Source: Aspergillus flavus (lineage: Eukaryota; Ascomycota; Eurotiomycetes; Eurotiales; Aspergillaceae). Taken from it: a stretch of DNA of 64,000 nucleotides. Each line of letters opens with the position of its first letter. Position 1 is the stretch's first letter. Shown here piece after piece: positions 1 to 11,686 of this stretch. A program made the position numbers and the translations under genes. Below the pieces are notes generated by a model that saw nothing but the letters and a program-made list of their open reading frames with translations, made no database searches and was not told the origin of the DNA. The DNA lies in assembly GCF_009017415.1 (NCBI RefSeq), contig NC_092406.1, forward strand, positions 4,960,001-5,024,000, given 5' to 3'.

Positions 1-343
1 TGAGAGCGGAGGTGGCAGGACAGGGCCCTTAAATACACGGTGGAGGGGAAAACAACACAGCACCAGCCTCATGTGATAACTATTAGGCAACCGTCATTGT
101 CTAAGTGTTACAGACAAGAGCAATTGCACCGCTGTCCGCATCATAAATACCTGCCAAGGGATTTCCAAGACATGGGCAGAGCCCGCGGTCGAATCAATTC
201 TACGAGTGGAGGGGACCAGGCCTCTATAGCGGTCGATCGAACGATTTCTATTGGATCATAATAATGTCTCATAGGATTGACTCATACGAGGACGGGTAGA
301 GTCATTTGATAATCTCAGATGTGGAGGGGTTAGACAAAACTAT
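1..343. other. Non-coding left edge
   Basis: This is the downstream flank of bioB. The only open frame is a short one with no domain-like features. No gene, RNA or repeat was recognised. Confidence 0.5.
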
Positions 344-1618
344 TTACGAACTCGCGGCGGCCGGCGCGGCGGATACATTTTCCAACGGAGCGGATTCCTT
401 CGAGACGGAGGCGTCGGCGTCCTTCTCGAAACTCTTCATAGGGTAGAAGCCCCACTTCTCAAACATTTCGCGATCTTCATCCCAGCCATTGCAATCAGTC
501 GTCAACATCTTCTCGCCGGTAAAGACAGCGTTAGCACCGGCCATGAAGCACTGGACCTGTTGTTCCTCGGAAAGAGAGATGCGACCCGCGGCCAAGCGGA
601 CGATCGTCGCGGGGAGAACGATACGGGCCGTCGCGATGGTCCGGAGGAGCTTGTCAAAGGAGATCATCTTGCGTTCACCTAGTGGGGTACCCGGGATGGG
701 GACCAGAGCATTGACGGGGAAGGATTCCGGGTGGGAAGGTAGAGAGGAAACCGTGTGGATGAGACCGATACGGTCGGAGTCCGCCTCGCCGAGGCCCAGG
801 ATACCGCCGGAGCAAACGTTGATTCCTGCGTCACGAACATGAGAGAGGGTCTTCAAGCGCTCATCGTACGACCGTGTGGTGATGATGGTGGGGTAGAACT
901 CCCGGGACGTGTCCAGGTTATGGTTGTAAGCCGTCAAGCCGGCATCCTTCAGCTCCTTGGCTTGGTTCTCGTCAATCATGCCCAGGGTTACGCAGACCTC
1001 CATACCCATTTCCCGGACGCCCGACACCATCTGCTTAACATTCTTGAGACTTGTCTTGCGACCGCGCATGTCGCGCCAGGCCGCGCCCATGCAGAAACGG
1101 GTACTTCCATTCGCTTTGGCAATGCGGGCGGCTTTCAGCACATCATCCACGGGACTCATCTTTGTCGCTTTCAATCCGGTGTTGTGGCGCGACGATTGAG
1201 CGCAGTAGGAGCAATCCTCACTACATCCTCCGGTCTTAATGTTCATCAAGGTACACATCTGAATGGCGGACGGATCATGGAATCGACGGTGAACGGCAGC
1301 CTGGTTTGAATGAGTCAACTTGCTTCCAAGATCGCGGTATCATATTGAAAGAACAATCAAAAGCAAACAATACACAAAGCGAGATAACTTGGGAAAGTAG
1401 CCACATACCGCAGCGTAAGTCAGCTGGTTCAACGGGGTCTCATAGATCTGCTGGACCTCTTCGCGGGTCCATGTAGTCCGGGGCACTGTTGCGGCCGTTG
1501 CCTCTTGCAGGGCTACGGGGATTCTGCTTGCAATTGAAGCCGCACTGGGGGAGGACTGGACGGTACCATAGGACCTTCGTAGGATGATCCGAGGCACGGA
1601 CCGAGGGAGGAGTGACAT
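344..1618 (-). CDS. bioB: Biotin synthase (BioB), mitochondrial
   Basis: This radical-SAM enzyme inserts sulfur into dethiobiotin, the last step of biotin synthesis. Two exons are read, 1618-1409 and 1300-344, separated by a 108-nt intron (GTATGT..CCAG). The phase closes to give 388 residues. The radical-SAM motif CxxxCxxC (CSEDCSYC) lies at about residues 96-103, and family stretches such as YNHNLDTS and GGILGLGE follow. The N-terminus is Arg/Ser-rich without acidic residues, typical of a mitochondrial presequence, where fungal biotin synthase is expected to act. The start is the first ATG, 48 residues before the conserved TWTREEV. The C-terminal tail after the catalytic core is Ala/Ser-rich and probably disordered. 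The gene lies downstream of and parallel to bioDA, completing a three-gene biotin cluster. The assignment is secure. Confidence 0.95.
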
Positions 1619-3071
1619 GGTGATTGTAGTGTAGAGTGATGTAAGTCCAATGGGAGTGGAAGAAAGGCAGTACTTAGGTTAGAGGGAACACAAAAGCACC
1701 ATGACAGCTCCCAAGAAGAATTAAGGCCAATGACGCCAAGCGACGGTGAAGGAAAGACCACAACCTCGGGAAAGAACCAAACAGACGAAAAGTGGATGAG
1801 AGGGGTAGATAGTAGTAGTAGTACGATCGTGCTCACCGGCGGGGGGAACCAGAGCTGCAGTGTTATTCCGGAGTAAGTTGGCTGTTAGTTGTTAATTGTT
1901 TGACTACCTGCTATTACTCACAGTGGGGGGGAAAGTCTAATCATTTCACCCAGTCAGCGACCACCTGATGCAAATAAAGCTGTGGCTCAGGAACAGAAGT
2001 CACTTTCCCTCTGTTATCGTGGATTGTTGACCCCAACGAGGGGTTCAACCCATTGACAAACAATGTTTAGTAGATGGTTGAAGAATACGCATCATCAACA
2101 CCATCCTTCCATCACGATGGGGGTGGTCCCTTGATCGGGGGGTCGAAGACCATGCCCACTTTTCATTTCCCGCCAAGGAGAGATTCTGGAATGACCAACT
2201 GTTGAGGGGTCAATGGATCGTTGACGGAGGCTGTGGATTAAACGCGCAGATCCAGCGGGCGAGTTACGTATTGGTGGGAGGATCCCCACCGACCGGAGAA
2301 CGATGGTTAATTGTGCTTATCGGAAGAAAGGAAACATGGAATGTTGCCTGAGGATCCCTGTTCCACCTTTCGGTCTGACTTTCCCCTTAATCGTCATCAC
2401 GTGCCATAATCAGGCCAATCAGGCGGCAACATTCTTGACCCTCGGGCCGTCGGTGAACGAAAAGTCGAACGAATTGGGAGATTTCCAAACATAGCGAAGG
2501 TTAACTTGGTTTGAGTCACCGGGAAAGCCCATTAACGATGATGACACTCCCGTTCCAAGGTTAAAATGATCGCCCATTAGCCAGGCACTTCCCACCCTAC
2601 GATCACTATACTAACACTGCCATGTTGTCCCGGTCTTACCAACAATAGAGAATAATCCAACAAATACCGAGGGGAATTGGTCCAAATGTTACAGTAATAT
2701 ATATACCTGCACTAGGGCATCCTCCCGCTTCCAAGGTACTGTACTTAGTGTTTTAACTACGAGCTTTCCGGAGTACGGAGCAGAATTGACCTTCACTCGG
2801 GCATTAGTACTCCGTACCAGAGTATCTTGTCCTCCGTATCGTCATCGTCTACCCGATAATAACCGTACAAAACAAGCACTGGAAAACTCAATTCTCTCCC
2901 GGGAAGGTAAACCATACGGGGGGTTTCATTTAATTCAGTTCACTGAAAAAAAAAAAAATAACTCGTTAATCTCATTCAGGCATTTATTTCCCCTTTCTCA
3001 TCTCCCTTTTGATTTTTGGTGAGGCGTTAGCAGCAATGTATCCAATGTACAGTAAATTACACAGGCATTTA
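1619..3071. other. bioB/bioDA intergenic region
   Basis: This region holds the bioB promoter and the bioDA 3' flank, both genes reading leftwards. No supported gene was found. A GTACTCCGTAC / GAGTACGGAG motif pair occurs at 2771-2817, a sequence that recurs elsewhere in this window. An A-rich run lies near 2947. Confidence 0.5.
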
Positions 3072-5710
3072 CTACAAGAGGGCCTCCCGCAGCAACCCCT
3101 CGATGGAGCGTAGCGCCTCCTGTTGAGAAGTAACACTAGACATGAGGTACAGAACGTTTCCGAGGACACGCGAATGCACATTAAACTTTCCGTCACTCGT
3201 CGATAATCGCTGCTGCAAGCCTCTGGCGGCTGTCGAGGTGTAGCCTATTTGCGCGGTGGAGACGTCACATGTTAGTCCGGAACGCGCTGACCGGGGATGG
3301 AACCGCATGGATGACTTACCTCCTCCCTGCACATCCTTCAGCGAGATACTGAGGACCGTCCCAATGGCGAACACGCCGTCCACCGATGGTGCATGCGATA
3401 GATCACTAACCAAGCCATGGGACCAGACACTCCAGACGTCGGGGCTGTCCCGCGCGCTCAGGGTCGCAGGGGAGTCTGACCGGGTTGGCTTCCAGTCCTG
3501 GCGGTACCCATCCCAGGATCCACTGTTTTCCATTTGCATCATGGTCTGCAGCGAATCCACTGCCACCTGGCAGCCCACAGCATGTGCCGTGTAGCTATGT
3601 CCGTGGAGTAAAGCGTCACTCTTTTCCGGACTCGAAAATGCCTGGAAGATTTCATTACTGGCCATCGTAGTACATAGAGGAAGAAGACCACCAGTGAGAA
3701 GTTTCGCGTTCACAGAGACGTCGGAGTCCACCTGGAGAAACGAGGCCGAGGATTTACGGCCAAGGCGGTAAAGACCGGTGAACACCTCGTCAAAGATAAC
3801 GGGGAGACCAGACCAGGAGGTGGCCACTGGATGGTCCTTGGCAGACTTAGCCGCGCTAGTGTCAAACAGCTCAGGATGGCCGCGGACAACCTCGACGAGA
3901 CACCGTTGGAACAGAGGGTCACTAAACAAGTCCGTTAGTCATGGATCTTGGTGACCATACATATCAATACTGACCAGAACAGCATGCCGCCAGCACCTAG
4001 AATGATGGGCTCCATGATTAGAGAACCAAACTTCATTCTGTGCTGGTGAACCAGATCCTGAATAGTATTTCGAATATAGTCCTGGTAGCGCTTTCCCGCG
4101 GCCGATTGTAGCCGTTCCTCCATATCAAAGATTTCATCCAGGGAAGAGAATTCGAGGCCTGAGCCCAATGACTCCCGGAGGTTCTCAGGAATCTCGACCT
4201 TCCACACTCCTTGCGACATCTTCACTTGCGGGAAATCAAACCAGTATCCTCGGCCGCGATACCATTCGACTTTCTTGTTGAAAGTAGAAGGTTCCGAGCA
4301 ATCCATGACTCCAATCGTGTCGCCATGGTAGCTTCCCTTGAGGCCAAGGATACTGATCTGCTCCTGGCTGGCATCCCACCCATAACGGTCGCATGCCGCC
4401 CGGAGACCCATCTTCACAGCGACTTCCATGCCGGTACTTCCATTGTCAGTGTAAAACACCTTCCGGAGGCGAGGGTTGCCAATGCTCTCAATCAGAAGTT
4501 CTGCCAGCGACAAAGCGGGCTCATGTATATTTCCTGGAAACATTACATGTCCGTACCGTCCAGCGGCATATGCAGCCGACAAAGCCAAACTCGGGTTACC
4601 ATGACCTAAGCCTTGCGTCCACCAGGAAGCAGACCCGTCAAATGTTGCGCGCAGCTTGTTTTCATGCTGTGACTCGTCCGAACCCACAAATGTTTGAAAA
4701 TAGTCATCATAAGCAGAATCAATCGGGGTGATATCCTTAGCTTCCATGCCATGATGCTGCGTGAATGGATACCAGATGGTGTCATGTGCCCGGCTGGCCA
4801 TAGATTCCAGACGGTCGATCCTTTCCGCGTTCTTGGAAGATAGTTGTTGTAATAAACTCGCAACATCCGTTTCCTGTGCAACGCGACCATAGTATGTAGT
4901 CATGGCTTCCTCATCCCGCGCCAAGGAATCTGCATCCTGCACTGATGGCTTTGGAGGAGGTGAAGGCAGTGGAACGAGAGGAATGCACTTCTTCTGGAAA
5001 TAGTTCAGCAAGTATTCATGATTCTTGTAGTACTCATCACGAAACAGTAAGACTGAGTGGACATCGTAGCCCCGGAGTAAAAGGGACTCGTAGGCCGAGA
5101 TAGACGAAGAGATACCGCCCAGTCGGGAGTCTGCGACTAGGACAATCGGTAACCGGAGTGGGCGATAAAGGTCTGCTTGGGAATTGCCATTGGGGCCGGG
5201 GGAATGGACACCGCCGGCCGTCTCTACCAGGGCAAAATTGACCCCACTGCCCGCCCAGTCAGAGAGGGTTTTGTGGACAGAAGCCACGATATCATCATCC
5301 CGGGGGATCTGTCGAGTGTCAGTATTTGGTACCTCCAGTCAGAGTGAATGGGTTTCGGACGGTGAACTTCTTCTGCTGAGCCGCGATATGTGGACTGACT
5401 GGCTCATCAAATTGGTAGAGACACTTAGTCAATGTACCCGCAGCATGGCGTTGGATATGTCTAAGATCACGGATCAGTATATGTGACTAGTTGGTTGCTA
5501 AGCAGGATTTAGCACCACGTACCGGTCATCCGCGTCATCCAATGGCCCCGTTGAGACCGGTTTCAGAAAGGCTGCCTGATCCTGTGACTTTAGGCGCTGA
5601 ACCGCGTTACAGAGAACGGTCGAGACAATTGTTTTGCCCACATCAGTGTTGGCGCCGTAAACCTGATGGGCGCGAAGGGAGCGCCAGAGAACAGCTCCCA
5701 CTGGAGACAT
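3072..5710 (-). CDS. bioDA: Bifunctional dethiobiotin synthetase / DAPA aminotransferase
   Basis: The protein fuses BioD (ATP-dependent closure of diaminopelargonate to dethiobiotin) to BioA (PLP-dependent conversion of KAPA to DAPA). Five exons are read: 5710-5523, 5460-5361, 5308-3975, 3921-3320 and 3244-3072. Introns are 62, 52, 53 and 75 nt and all phases close, giving 798 residues. The BioD Walker A, GANTDVGKT, is at residues 19-27. The BioA part carries the aminotransferase core, including GSTGMEVAVKMGLRA, HGD, the FDEVFTG stretch and the PLP lysine context NAKLLTGG. The N-terminus (MSPVGAVLWRSLRAHQ) looks like a mitochondrial presequence. An upstream GTG is in frame, but the first ATG is chosen. 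It is divergent from bioF across about 1 kb, so the two may share regulation. The 75-nt intron is a multiple of three without a stop, so its retention would insert 25 residues near the C-terminus. The domain order matches the known fungal fused enzyme (A. nidulans biA type). Confidence 0.94.
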
Positions 5711-6731
5711 CACAGTCAGAGCTGGTAGATGGTACTACTAAGCACACATCGAATGATCGAGAACAAGAGGAAGCGGAAAAACGGGAAGGAGGAGTGAGTA
5801 ATATTAATAATGATGATAAGAACAGTGAGAAAAGTAAAAATAGTACTGTGTATAGCCTACTTCATCGTCAGGGATACGAGAAGAGTAAGAAGATCCAGAA
5901 CCAGAGTTAGTTTAGATGTTGGTTGAATTGGCCCGAGGTATTATTCACTCAGGCAGCCCGGAGGAAACCACACTGTCCAGGCATTCAGGCAGCCCGCCGC
6001 CTCCCCACCGGTTGGTCCTCAACGGCTTGAGTTTTGTGGATATTCCTTTTTCTCCCTCTTGTTTTTCTCTCTTTTTTCTTCTTTCTTTTTGTTTTTTGTC
6101 TTGGTATTTTCTTGTTTTTCCCAGTCCCGCGCTCCAACTTTCACATCTGCATTCCAACTTTTTCAAGAGGAATCCCCTTTATTTTGGCGGGTCGCCTTAT
6201 AGTTTACCTTCAATGTGTCAAACTCAAAACAGCCTGCATCTTACCCTAGGTATCTTTGTCCCCATAGTTAGCTACTGATCTACCGAACCAACATTTATGA
6301 TTAAAAAAAAAATACCATCTGATCTTGTCCATGGTTCAAAGATGGTTTCTATAAATATATCTCGATTACCAGAGTATACACTGTAATGTGACTTACAATT
6401 GTAAAGATTAATGATCTCATTTCATTAAATTACGTGGGATAATCAGGAAATTAATCAAGAAGGAAAAAAGGGTTTGAGACTTCAACTCGGAGCAAGCCAC
6501 CAAATGACGGGAAAGAGTAGCTCCACTCTTTAGGCGCAGTTCATTGTGAAAATCCCCGGCTCCACGTCTCCGGTGTGAAGGATTCAAGGATGATAATGCC
6601 CGCGATCCCCTCGATCCGGAGGGGAGGCACCATGCCTATAAGAGGACCCTGTGTCGTGCCCCTTTCCCTCTTGGGTGTGTTAAATCACTTAGTGCTTCCG
6701 GTTGAGAGACTTAAACTCGAACTTAGTCACA
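5711..6731. promoter_or_regulatory. Divergent bioDA/bioF promoter region
   Basis: About 1 kb separates the two divergent start codons. A long, almost pure pyrimidine tract on the + strand runs from about 6046 to 6125. A TATA-like TATAAGAG lies at 6637-6644, about 90 bp before the bioF ATG. No coding potential was recognised. The shared use of this region by both biotin genes is inferred from the geometry only. Confidence 0.5.
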
Positions 6732-8083
6732 ATGGATGTCTCCTCGCCCAAGTCCCTGCGTGACTCACTGCGTCAGGCTTTACACCGGAGAGAACTGAAA
6801 TCAGCTCGTCGAAGGCTCACAGTGCTCCCTCAGACGTCGGTAGACTTCTCCTCTAACGACTTCTTGTCACTATCAACGTCGCCAGCATATCGAGCCCGGT
6901 TACTAGACCACCTGCAACAGGCACCTCCTCTCCACCCCTTTGCCAGTGGAGGTTCCCGCCTCCTGGATGGCAATTCAACTTATGCTGAGGAGCTTGAGAG
7001 CTTCATCGCCGATTTCCACGGTGCCCCCAGTGGACTGCTGTTCAATTCGGGCTTCGACGCCAATGTCGGCGTCTTATCCTGCATTCCTCAGCCAGGAGAT
7101 CTGATTATACATGATGAGCTGATCCACGCAAGCGCACGAGAAGGCATGCGGTTGTCCCGAGCAGGCAAACGAGTCCAATTTGCTCACAGCTCACCCGAGA
7201 GCCTGGAAGTTGTCCTACAATCAGAGCTCGACGCCGATCCCAAGATCCAAGAGGGCTCCCGGAATGTCTTCATCGTGGTTGAATCCGTTTATAGCATGGA
7301 CGGGGACATTGCGCCGATCCGCGAATTCATCCAGGTTGTCGATCGCCTGCTGCCGAGGGGAAACGGCTATTTTATCGTGGACGAAGCGCATGCTACGGGT
7401 ACATTCGGTCCACGCGGGGCTGGCATAGTTCAGGAACTGGGAGTGGAGGAGCGGATATTTATCCGCGTTCATACGTTCGGTAAAGCCCTAGCGAGTCATG
7501 GTGGTATGCGATCAAGAAACCTTCATTTGATATTTATGTCTCTGACAGTTCTTCAGCGATCGTATTGTGCTGCCCCGATACCCGAGATTATCTGATCAAC
7601 TATGCGCGAAGCTTGATCTACACCACGGCGTTGGGTTTCCCGTTCTTGGCTTCCATCCGCACAGCATATGAATTGTTGTCCGAAGGGATCACGGAACCTG
7701 TGAGTTTTGCAGGCATACATTGATACATCGAGTGTTTATATTGACATGGATAGTTTCAACACAAACTTCAACAATTGGTCTCATACCTGCGGACCAGATT
7801 AGAAGATCTTGGTACCTGGGACCCAGCAGTCTTCGAAGTAGATCACTTCCCGAGATCCCCCATTTTTTCCCTGCGCAGCCCCTTACCTCGTCAGCTGGCA
7901 GCAACATGTCAGCAGGAAGGGTATACCGTTCGTGCAATCATGGCACCTACTGTTCCTGCAGGAAAGGAACGGGTACGGGTGTGTCTCCACACGGGTAATA
8001 CGATGGAGGAAATCGACGGGTTTGTCGACACTATCCAATATTGGTTGAACCGAATGACGGAGAAAAAGGCTGCACGGCTGTAA
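6732..8083 (+). CDS. bioF: 8-amino-7-oxononanoate (KAPA) synthase, peroxisomal
   Basis: This is a PLP enzyme of the alpha-oxoamine synthase family that condenses pimeloyl-CoA with alanine, the first committed biotin step. Three exons are read, 6732-7503, 7557-7699 and 7754-8083, with introns of 53 and 54 nt, giving 414 residues. Family features are DFSSNDFLSL near the N-terminus, FASGGSRLLDGN, FNSGFDANVG, ESVYSMDGD, VDEAHATG and the PLP lysine in HTFGKALASHG (about K251). The last three residues are ARL, a match to the PTS1 consensus, and no mitochondrial presequence is present. This agrees with established knowledge that Aspergillus BioF is a peroxisomal protein, where pimeloyl-CoA is thought to arise from beta-oxidation. 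The ATG at 6732 is used because the open frame upstream lacks an ATG. Confidence 0.95.
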
Positions 8084-8316
8084 AGGTGGAAGAAGATTGA
8101 ATGCTTGATGAATATGCTTTTGTATTGATCACGATGTGGGTCTGTAAAACTTGTATTTTGTATATAGTTGGACTTGGGACAGGTGATACAAGAACATAAC
8201 AGACTATTGGACCCGGAGCAGGAAGTAAGACCAAGAAAACACGAAAAACGGACCATTGAAGTCAAATAAAAAAGAAAAAAAGAAAGTAAAACCAGCTCTC
8301 GTATAATCAAACCAAT

Positions 8317-9186
8317 TCAATAAATCCAAAACCGGTTACAAGTCGGACATTTCGGGTACAAAACACTCGACGTCCTAATCCACCGATCAATACAGTGTTG
8401 ATGATAATTCGTGCCACAGTGATTCCTACACCACACCCACCGATGGTAATCATAATTCGTCTCGTAAAGCTTCTTCTCAGCCGCAGTGTACTCCCTGGCT
8501 GACCCACCAGTCACGTCAACAAGAAACCCTAACAGACAAATGCCGCAGTCACCCTCAACCGCCCTCGGTACCACCGACCCCGAGACAACACTCGTATTCG
8601 AGACCCTAGCAGCCTGACCCAAGCCCGAGCTCGTGCTTACCGACGTCTCACTCACACGATTGGCCGGCTCTTCCCAGCACCGGGTAGGGATGATTGGTCC
8701 TGAAGGCTGTTGCTGTGGACGCCTCTCCTCCACTGGCGCTTGCTGTGTCTGCTCCGCCTGCTGCATCGGTCCACGTACAACGTTCGAGCGGAGGGCTTTA
8801 GCTTCAGCTCTCCGCTGCTTCTGCAAAGACCTATATTTACCGTTCCCCGTATTAGCAGTAATCGTAGAACCATGCCAATCAACTAAGTACCTCCACACCT
8901 CGTCGCTCCACATGCTGGCTAGTCTGCCGACACGAGACTGACGGCATTGAGTACAAAGGAGCGCAGAAGCCAAATCCCTCAAGATATACTCTATATCCTG
9001 ACCCTCAGTGAAATACTCCCTACCTAGATCGAGTAATCTAAGGGCTTCTTGGCGGGAGGCGGAGCTGATTCTATTTTTGCATCGGCGGAAACGGGAAAGG
9101 CTGAAATATTGACATCGATCCTCGAACATGGGGTATATGTCCAAGACTTCCTCGAGGTTGAGGGGTACTCTGGCTGTTGAGGGCAT
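8317..9186 (-). CDS. RING-type zinc-finger protein
   Basis: A single-exon protein of 289 residues. The C-terminus holds a RING-like domain with ligands C214, C217, C253, C257, H262, C265, C280 and C283, in the arrangement CxxC..WCxxxCxxxxHxxC..CPTC. An insert of about 35 residues separates the first two ligands from the next pair. The middle (about 115-210) is Gln/Pro/Ser-rich and low in complexity. The N-terminal half is helical-looking and contains a further CTQC pair at 78-81. RING proteins of this kind are usually E3 ubiquitin ligases, but neither substrate nor partner can be read from the sequence. It looks like one of the fungal hypothetical RING families with few orthologues. The gene is convergent with bioF, about 230 bp apart. 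Confidence 0.75.
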   Translation of the reverse strand: MPSTARVPLNLEEVLDIYPMFEDRCQYFSLSRFRRCKNRISSASRQEALRLLDLGREYFTEGQDIEYILRDLASALLCTQCRQSRVGRLASMWSDEVWRYLVDWHGSTITANTGNGKYRSLQKQRRAEAKALRSNVVRGPMQQAEQTQQAPVEERRPQQQPSGPIIPTRCWEEPANRVSETSVSTSSGLGQAARVSNTSVVSGSVVPRAVEGDCGICLLGFLVDVTGGSAREYTAAEKKLYETNYDYHRWVWCRNHCGTNYHQHCIDRWIRTSSVLYPKCPTCNRFWIY

Positions 9187-9780
9187 TTTGGATATTTTCC
9201 CTCTCTTTCTCTTCTCTCTTCTTCTGTAGGGAAAGACTAGATGGGAGTCGAGGATAAAAGGCTCATGATGGGGGTACTGGGAGGGCTACTGTTGATATAT
9301 GGATATGTTTAAGAGTTACCATGTTAGACCCCTCTTTATAGCCAGAGTAAATGTGGATGTGGAACCGTGGAATCGTGGTTCTAGACAGGAAGTTAGATGC
9401 TTGGGACATACATCTTCTGGGGGGTCTGTGCCGTTTATACCTTGCATTCATGGGCGAGGAGCTTTTCTCCGATGGGTTTAGGTTAGCAAACGCTCATTAT
9501 TATGCCATAGTAATCTGAAGGTCCGGATGAGCACTGAATGACTGGTCTGTATGATCTTGATCACTGTGTATGTGATAGTGTTAATCTTAGTAAATAACGG
9601 TAACGGTAGAGCACCTCTGTAGGTATACGTAGTGGTTGCTGTTCAACAAGTTAATCGATACAGAAATAGTTGGGATGATATCACTCGCGATATAAAATCA
9701 CGACCCCTCCCAGCCCCTCATTTCAACCATCAACCCAACCGATCGGCAACAAACTCCTTGAACTATCCACAACACCAAAT
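9187..9780. promoter_or_regulatory. Divergent promoter of RING gene and flavin oxidase
   Basis: This short region lies between two divergent start codons. A TATA-like TATAAAA lies near 9690, about 90 bp upstream of the oxidase ATG. Nothing else was recognised. Confidence 0.4.
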
Positions 9781-11115
9781 ATGAGCGAAGAAAGTATTCT
9801 CATTGTCGGTGCCGGCATCTTTGGTGTCAGTACCGCCTATTATCTAGCATGTAGCAGTTCCAACCCTTCTCGAATCACGCTTTTAGACCGGGGAGCCCCT
9901 CCTTCCACGTCTGCCGCATCAACGGATATCAACAAGATCATCCGCGCGGATTACTCCAACCCATTGTATATGACTCTTGGTTTTGAAGCCATCGAGGCTT
10001 GGAAGTCCCTCCCGTTTTTCAACGACGCGGGTGTCTATCATCAGTCAGGATGGATTGCGATGGATGAGAAAGACAGTGATCTGCCCCACCGTATCAAGAA
10101 GAACTTCTCCGAGAGTGGCCGTGATGACGTGATCGTCGACATGACTGAGGAAGAGGTAAAGAGTCGCTGGGGTGGACTGCTTCAGAGAACAGATTGCAGT
10201 CCCTTTGGGTCCTACTATTTCAATCTCTCGGCGGGATGGGCCGATGCCGGGAAAGCATTGGCCATTATGGCTAATGAAGCCGTGAAGATGGGCGTCAAGT
10301 ATGAGATTGGCGAGGCACGAAGGGTTGTCTGCGGAGAAGGCGGGATGCACGCAATTGAAATAGATACTGGTGCAGTCTTCAAAGCAGACAAGATCCTTCT
10401 AGCAACAGGAGCATGGACAAGCCAGTTAATGTCTTCCGTCGAAGATGAGCTGGAACTGTCTGACGAAGAGCGAGTAGAGAACCAGGCATCTGCGGCCGGC
10501 GTTTGCGTTGCTCACTTTCAGCTCTCGGAAGCCGAGAAAGAAGCATACTCGCAGCTACCGGTGTTTGTATATGGCGGACAAGGTTTGTTAAAGCCCAATA
10601 ATCGAACGGGCGCATGCTGAGAGCAAACAGGAGAAGTAATACCTCCAACGGATTCAGGGATCCTCAAATTCACATTTGCGACGTCCGTCAAAAATATAAT
10701 CAGCACAGCCTCTGGTCATGAGATATCCGTCCCTGTTCCGGACCAAACAATGGCTCCGCCAGGTCTCCAAGAGGATTCGATGAATCTGATTAGGCCACGT
10801 TTACCGCAGGTTCTGGACGGTGGCCGCAAACCAGATTATTATCGACTCTGTTGGGACTCTATTACCCCCGACCAACAGCCAATCATCACTAGACACCCAA
10901 ATCCTAGCCTTGCGAACCTGTACTTCGCGGTAGGAGGCTCGTTCCATTGTTACAAATTTCTCCCAACAATTGGGAAGTACGTGGCCAACGTTCTGAACGG
11001 TGTTAGCAACGGCCTGCAGAAGGATCAGGCCTGGGCGTGGAAGCCAGCCCACGAGAGCAAGGGGGGAGTGCATGAGAAGCTGGTGCCAACGAGAGTTTTT
11101 CGAGACTTTGTATGA
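9781..11115 (+). CDS. FAD-dependent amine oxidase (amadoriase/sarcosine oxidase-like)
   Basis: Two exons (9781-10582 and 10631-11115, 48-nt intron) encode 428 residues of the DAO/MSOX fold. The N-terminal dinucleotide motif is ILIVGAGIFGVSTAYYL, followed by a DRG acidic turn. Near the C-terminus, YRLCWDSITPD (Cys about 341) occupies the position of the cysteine that binds FAD covalently in sarcosine oxidases and fructosyl amino acid oxidases. GGSFHCYKFLPTIGKYV is the final FAD-contacting motif. The family oxidises secondary amines (N-methyl amino acids, Amadori products, pipecolate) with release of hydrogen peroxide. Members are often peroxisomal, but this one ends in RDFV and has no PTS1. 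The substrate cannot be read from the sequence. Without the intron the first exon would stop at codon 280, losing the covalent-flavin half. Confidence 0.88.
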
Positions 11116-11686
11116 CTTAGGGATCGTCCTCAACTCGCGGTTTAGTACTTTGTTGGGGATATAGGGCGTCGCTTTCATTGGCAGTTAGTATATAGGTAAT
11201 ATAGATAGGCATTCGAGACCATTCTCTTGATAACCAAGCTAACCTTAGTTTTTTCTCAACAAAGAAGCTGCGAGCTGTGAATTATCACACACCTATGGCC
11301 ATGATATATCAGTCAAGTTGTTGATGTATGCAAATGTGCACCCAAGCTCACCGGCCATTCGGTTCTCCCGCTCCGAGGCAATTCACCATCTATCAGATTG
11401 GTTGTGTTCAGAGGCACTCTTCATTAGCCAGTAACACTTAGCAGCCTGAATGCAGAAGGTAATGCTGATTGTGTGAACTCTTGCCGACCGTGGGCTTTCT
11501 TTCTCTTTCCTTTGTTGTGAGGTGTGACGAGCCTAATCAACAATCACATTGCCTTAAGATAGGCTTCTCTCACGTTTGAGCTCAGCGACAGGGCCAAGAC
11601 CATAACTATCGTGGGTTCAGTGTTTCCTGTGTCATGAAGGCTTCTCATCCCTGTTTAGGGATCTAGAGTGTTGACCAACCATCAAA
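11116..11686. other. Intergenic, nothing recognised
   Basis: This is the 3' flank of the flavin oxidase and the promoter of the F-box-like gene. No gene, repeat or structured element was recognised. Confidence 0.4.

Noticed and set aside
1513..1836. 107-codon frame overlapping the bioB 5' end
   Set aside because: It is a shadow in another frame of the bioB first exon and promoter.
8317..9186. Retrotransposon Gag-like protein suggested by N-terminal cysteines and the Gln-rich middle
   Set aside because: The C-terminal ligands form a complete RING set, and no reverse transcriptase or terminal repeats are present.
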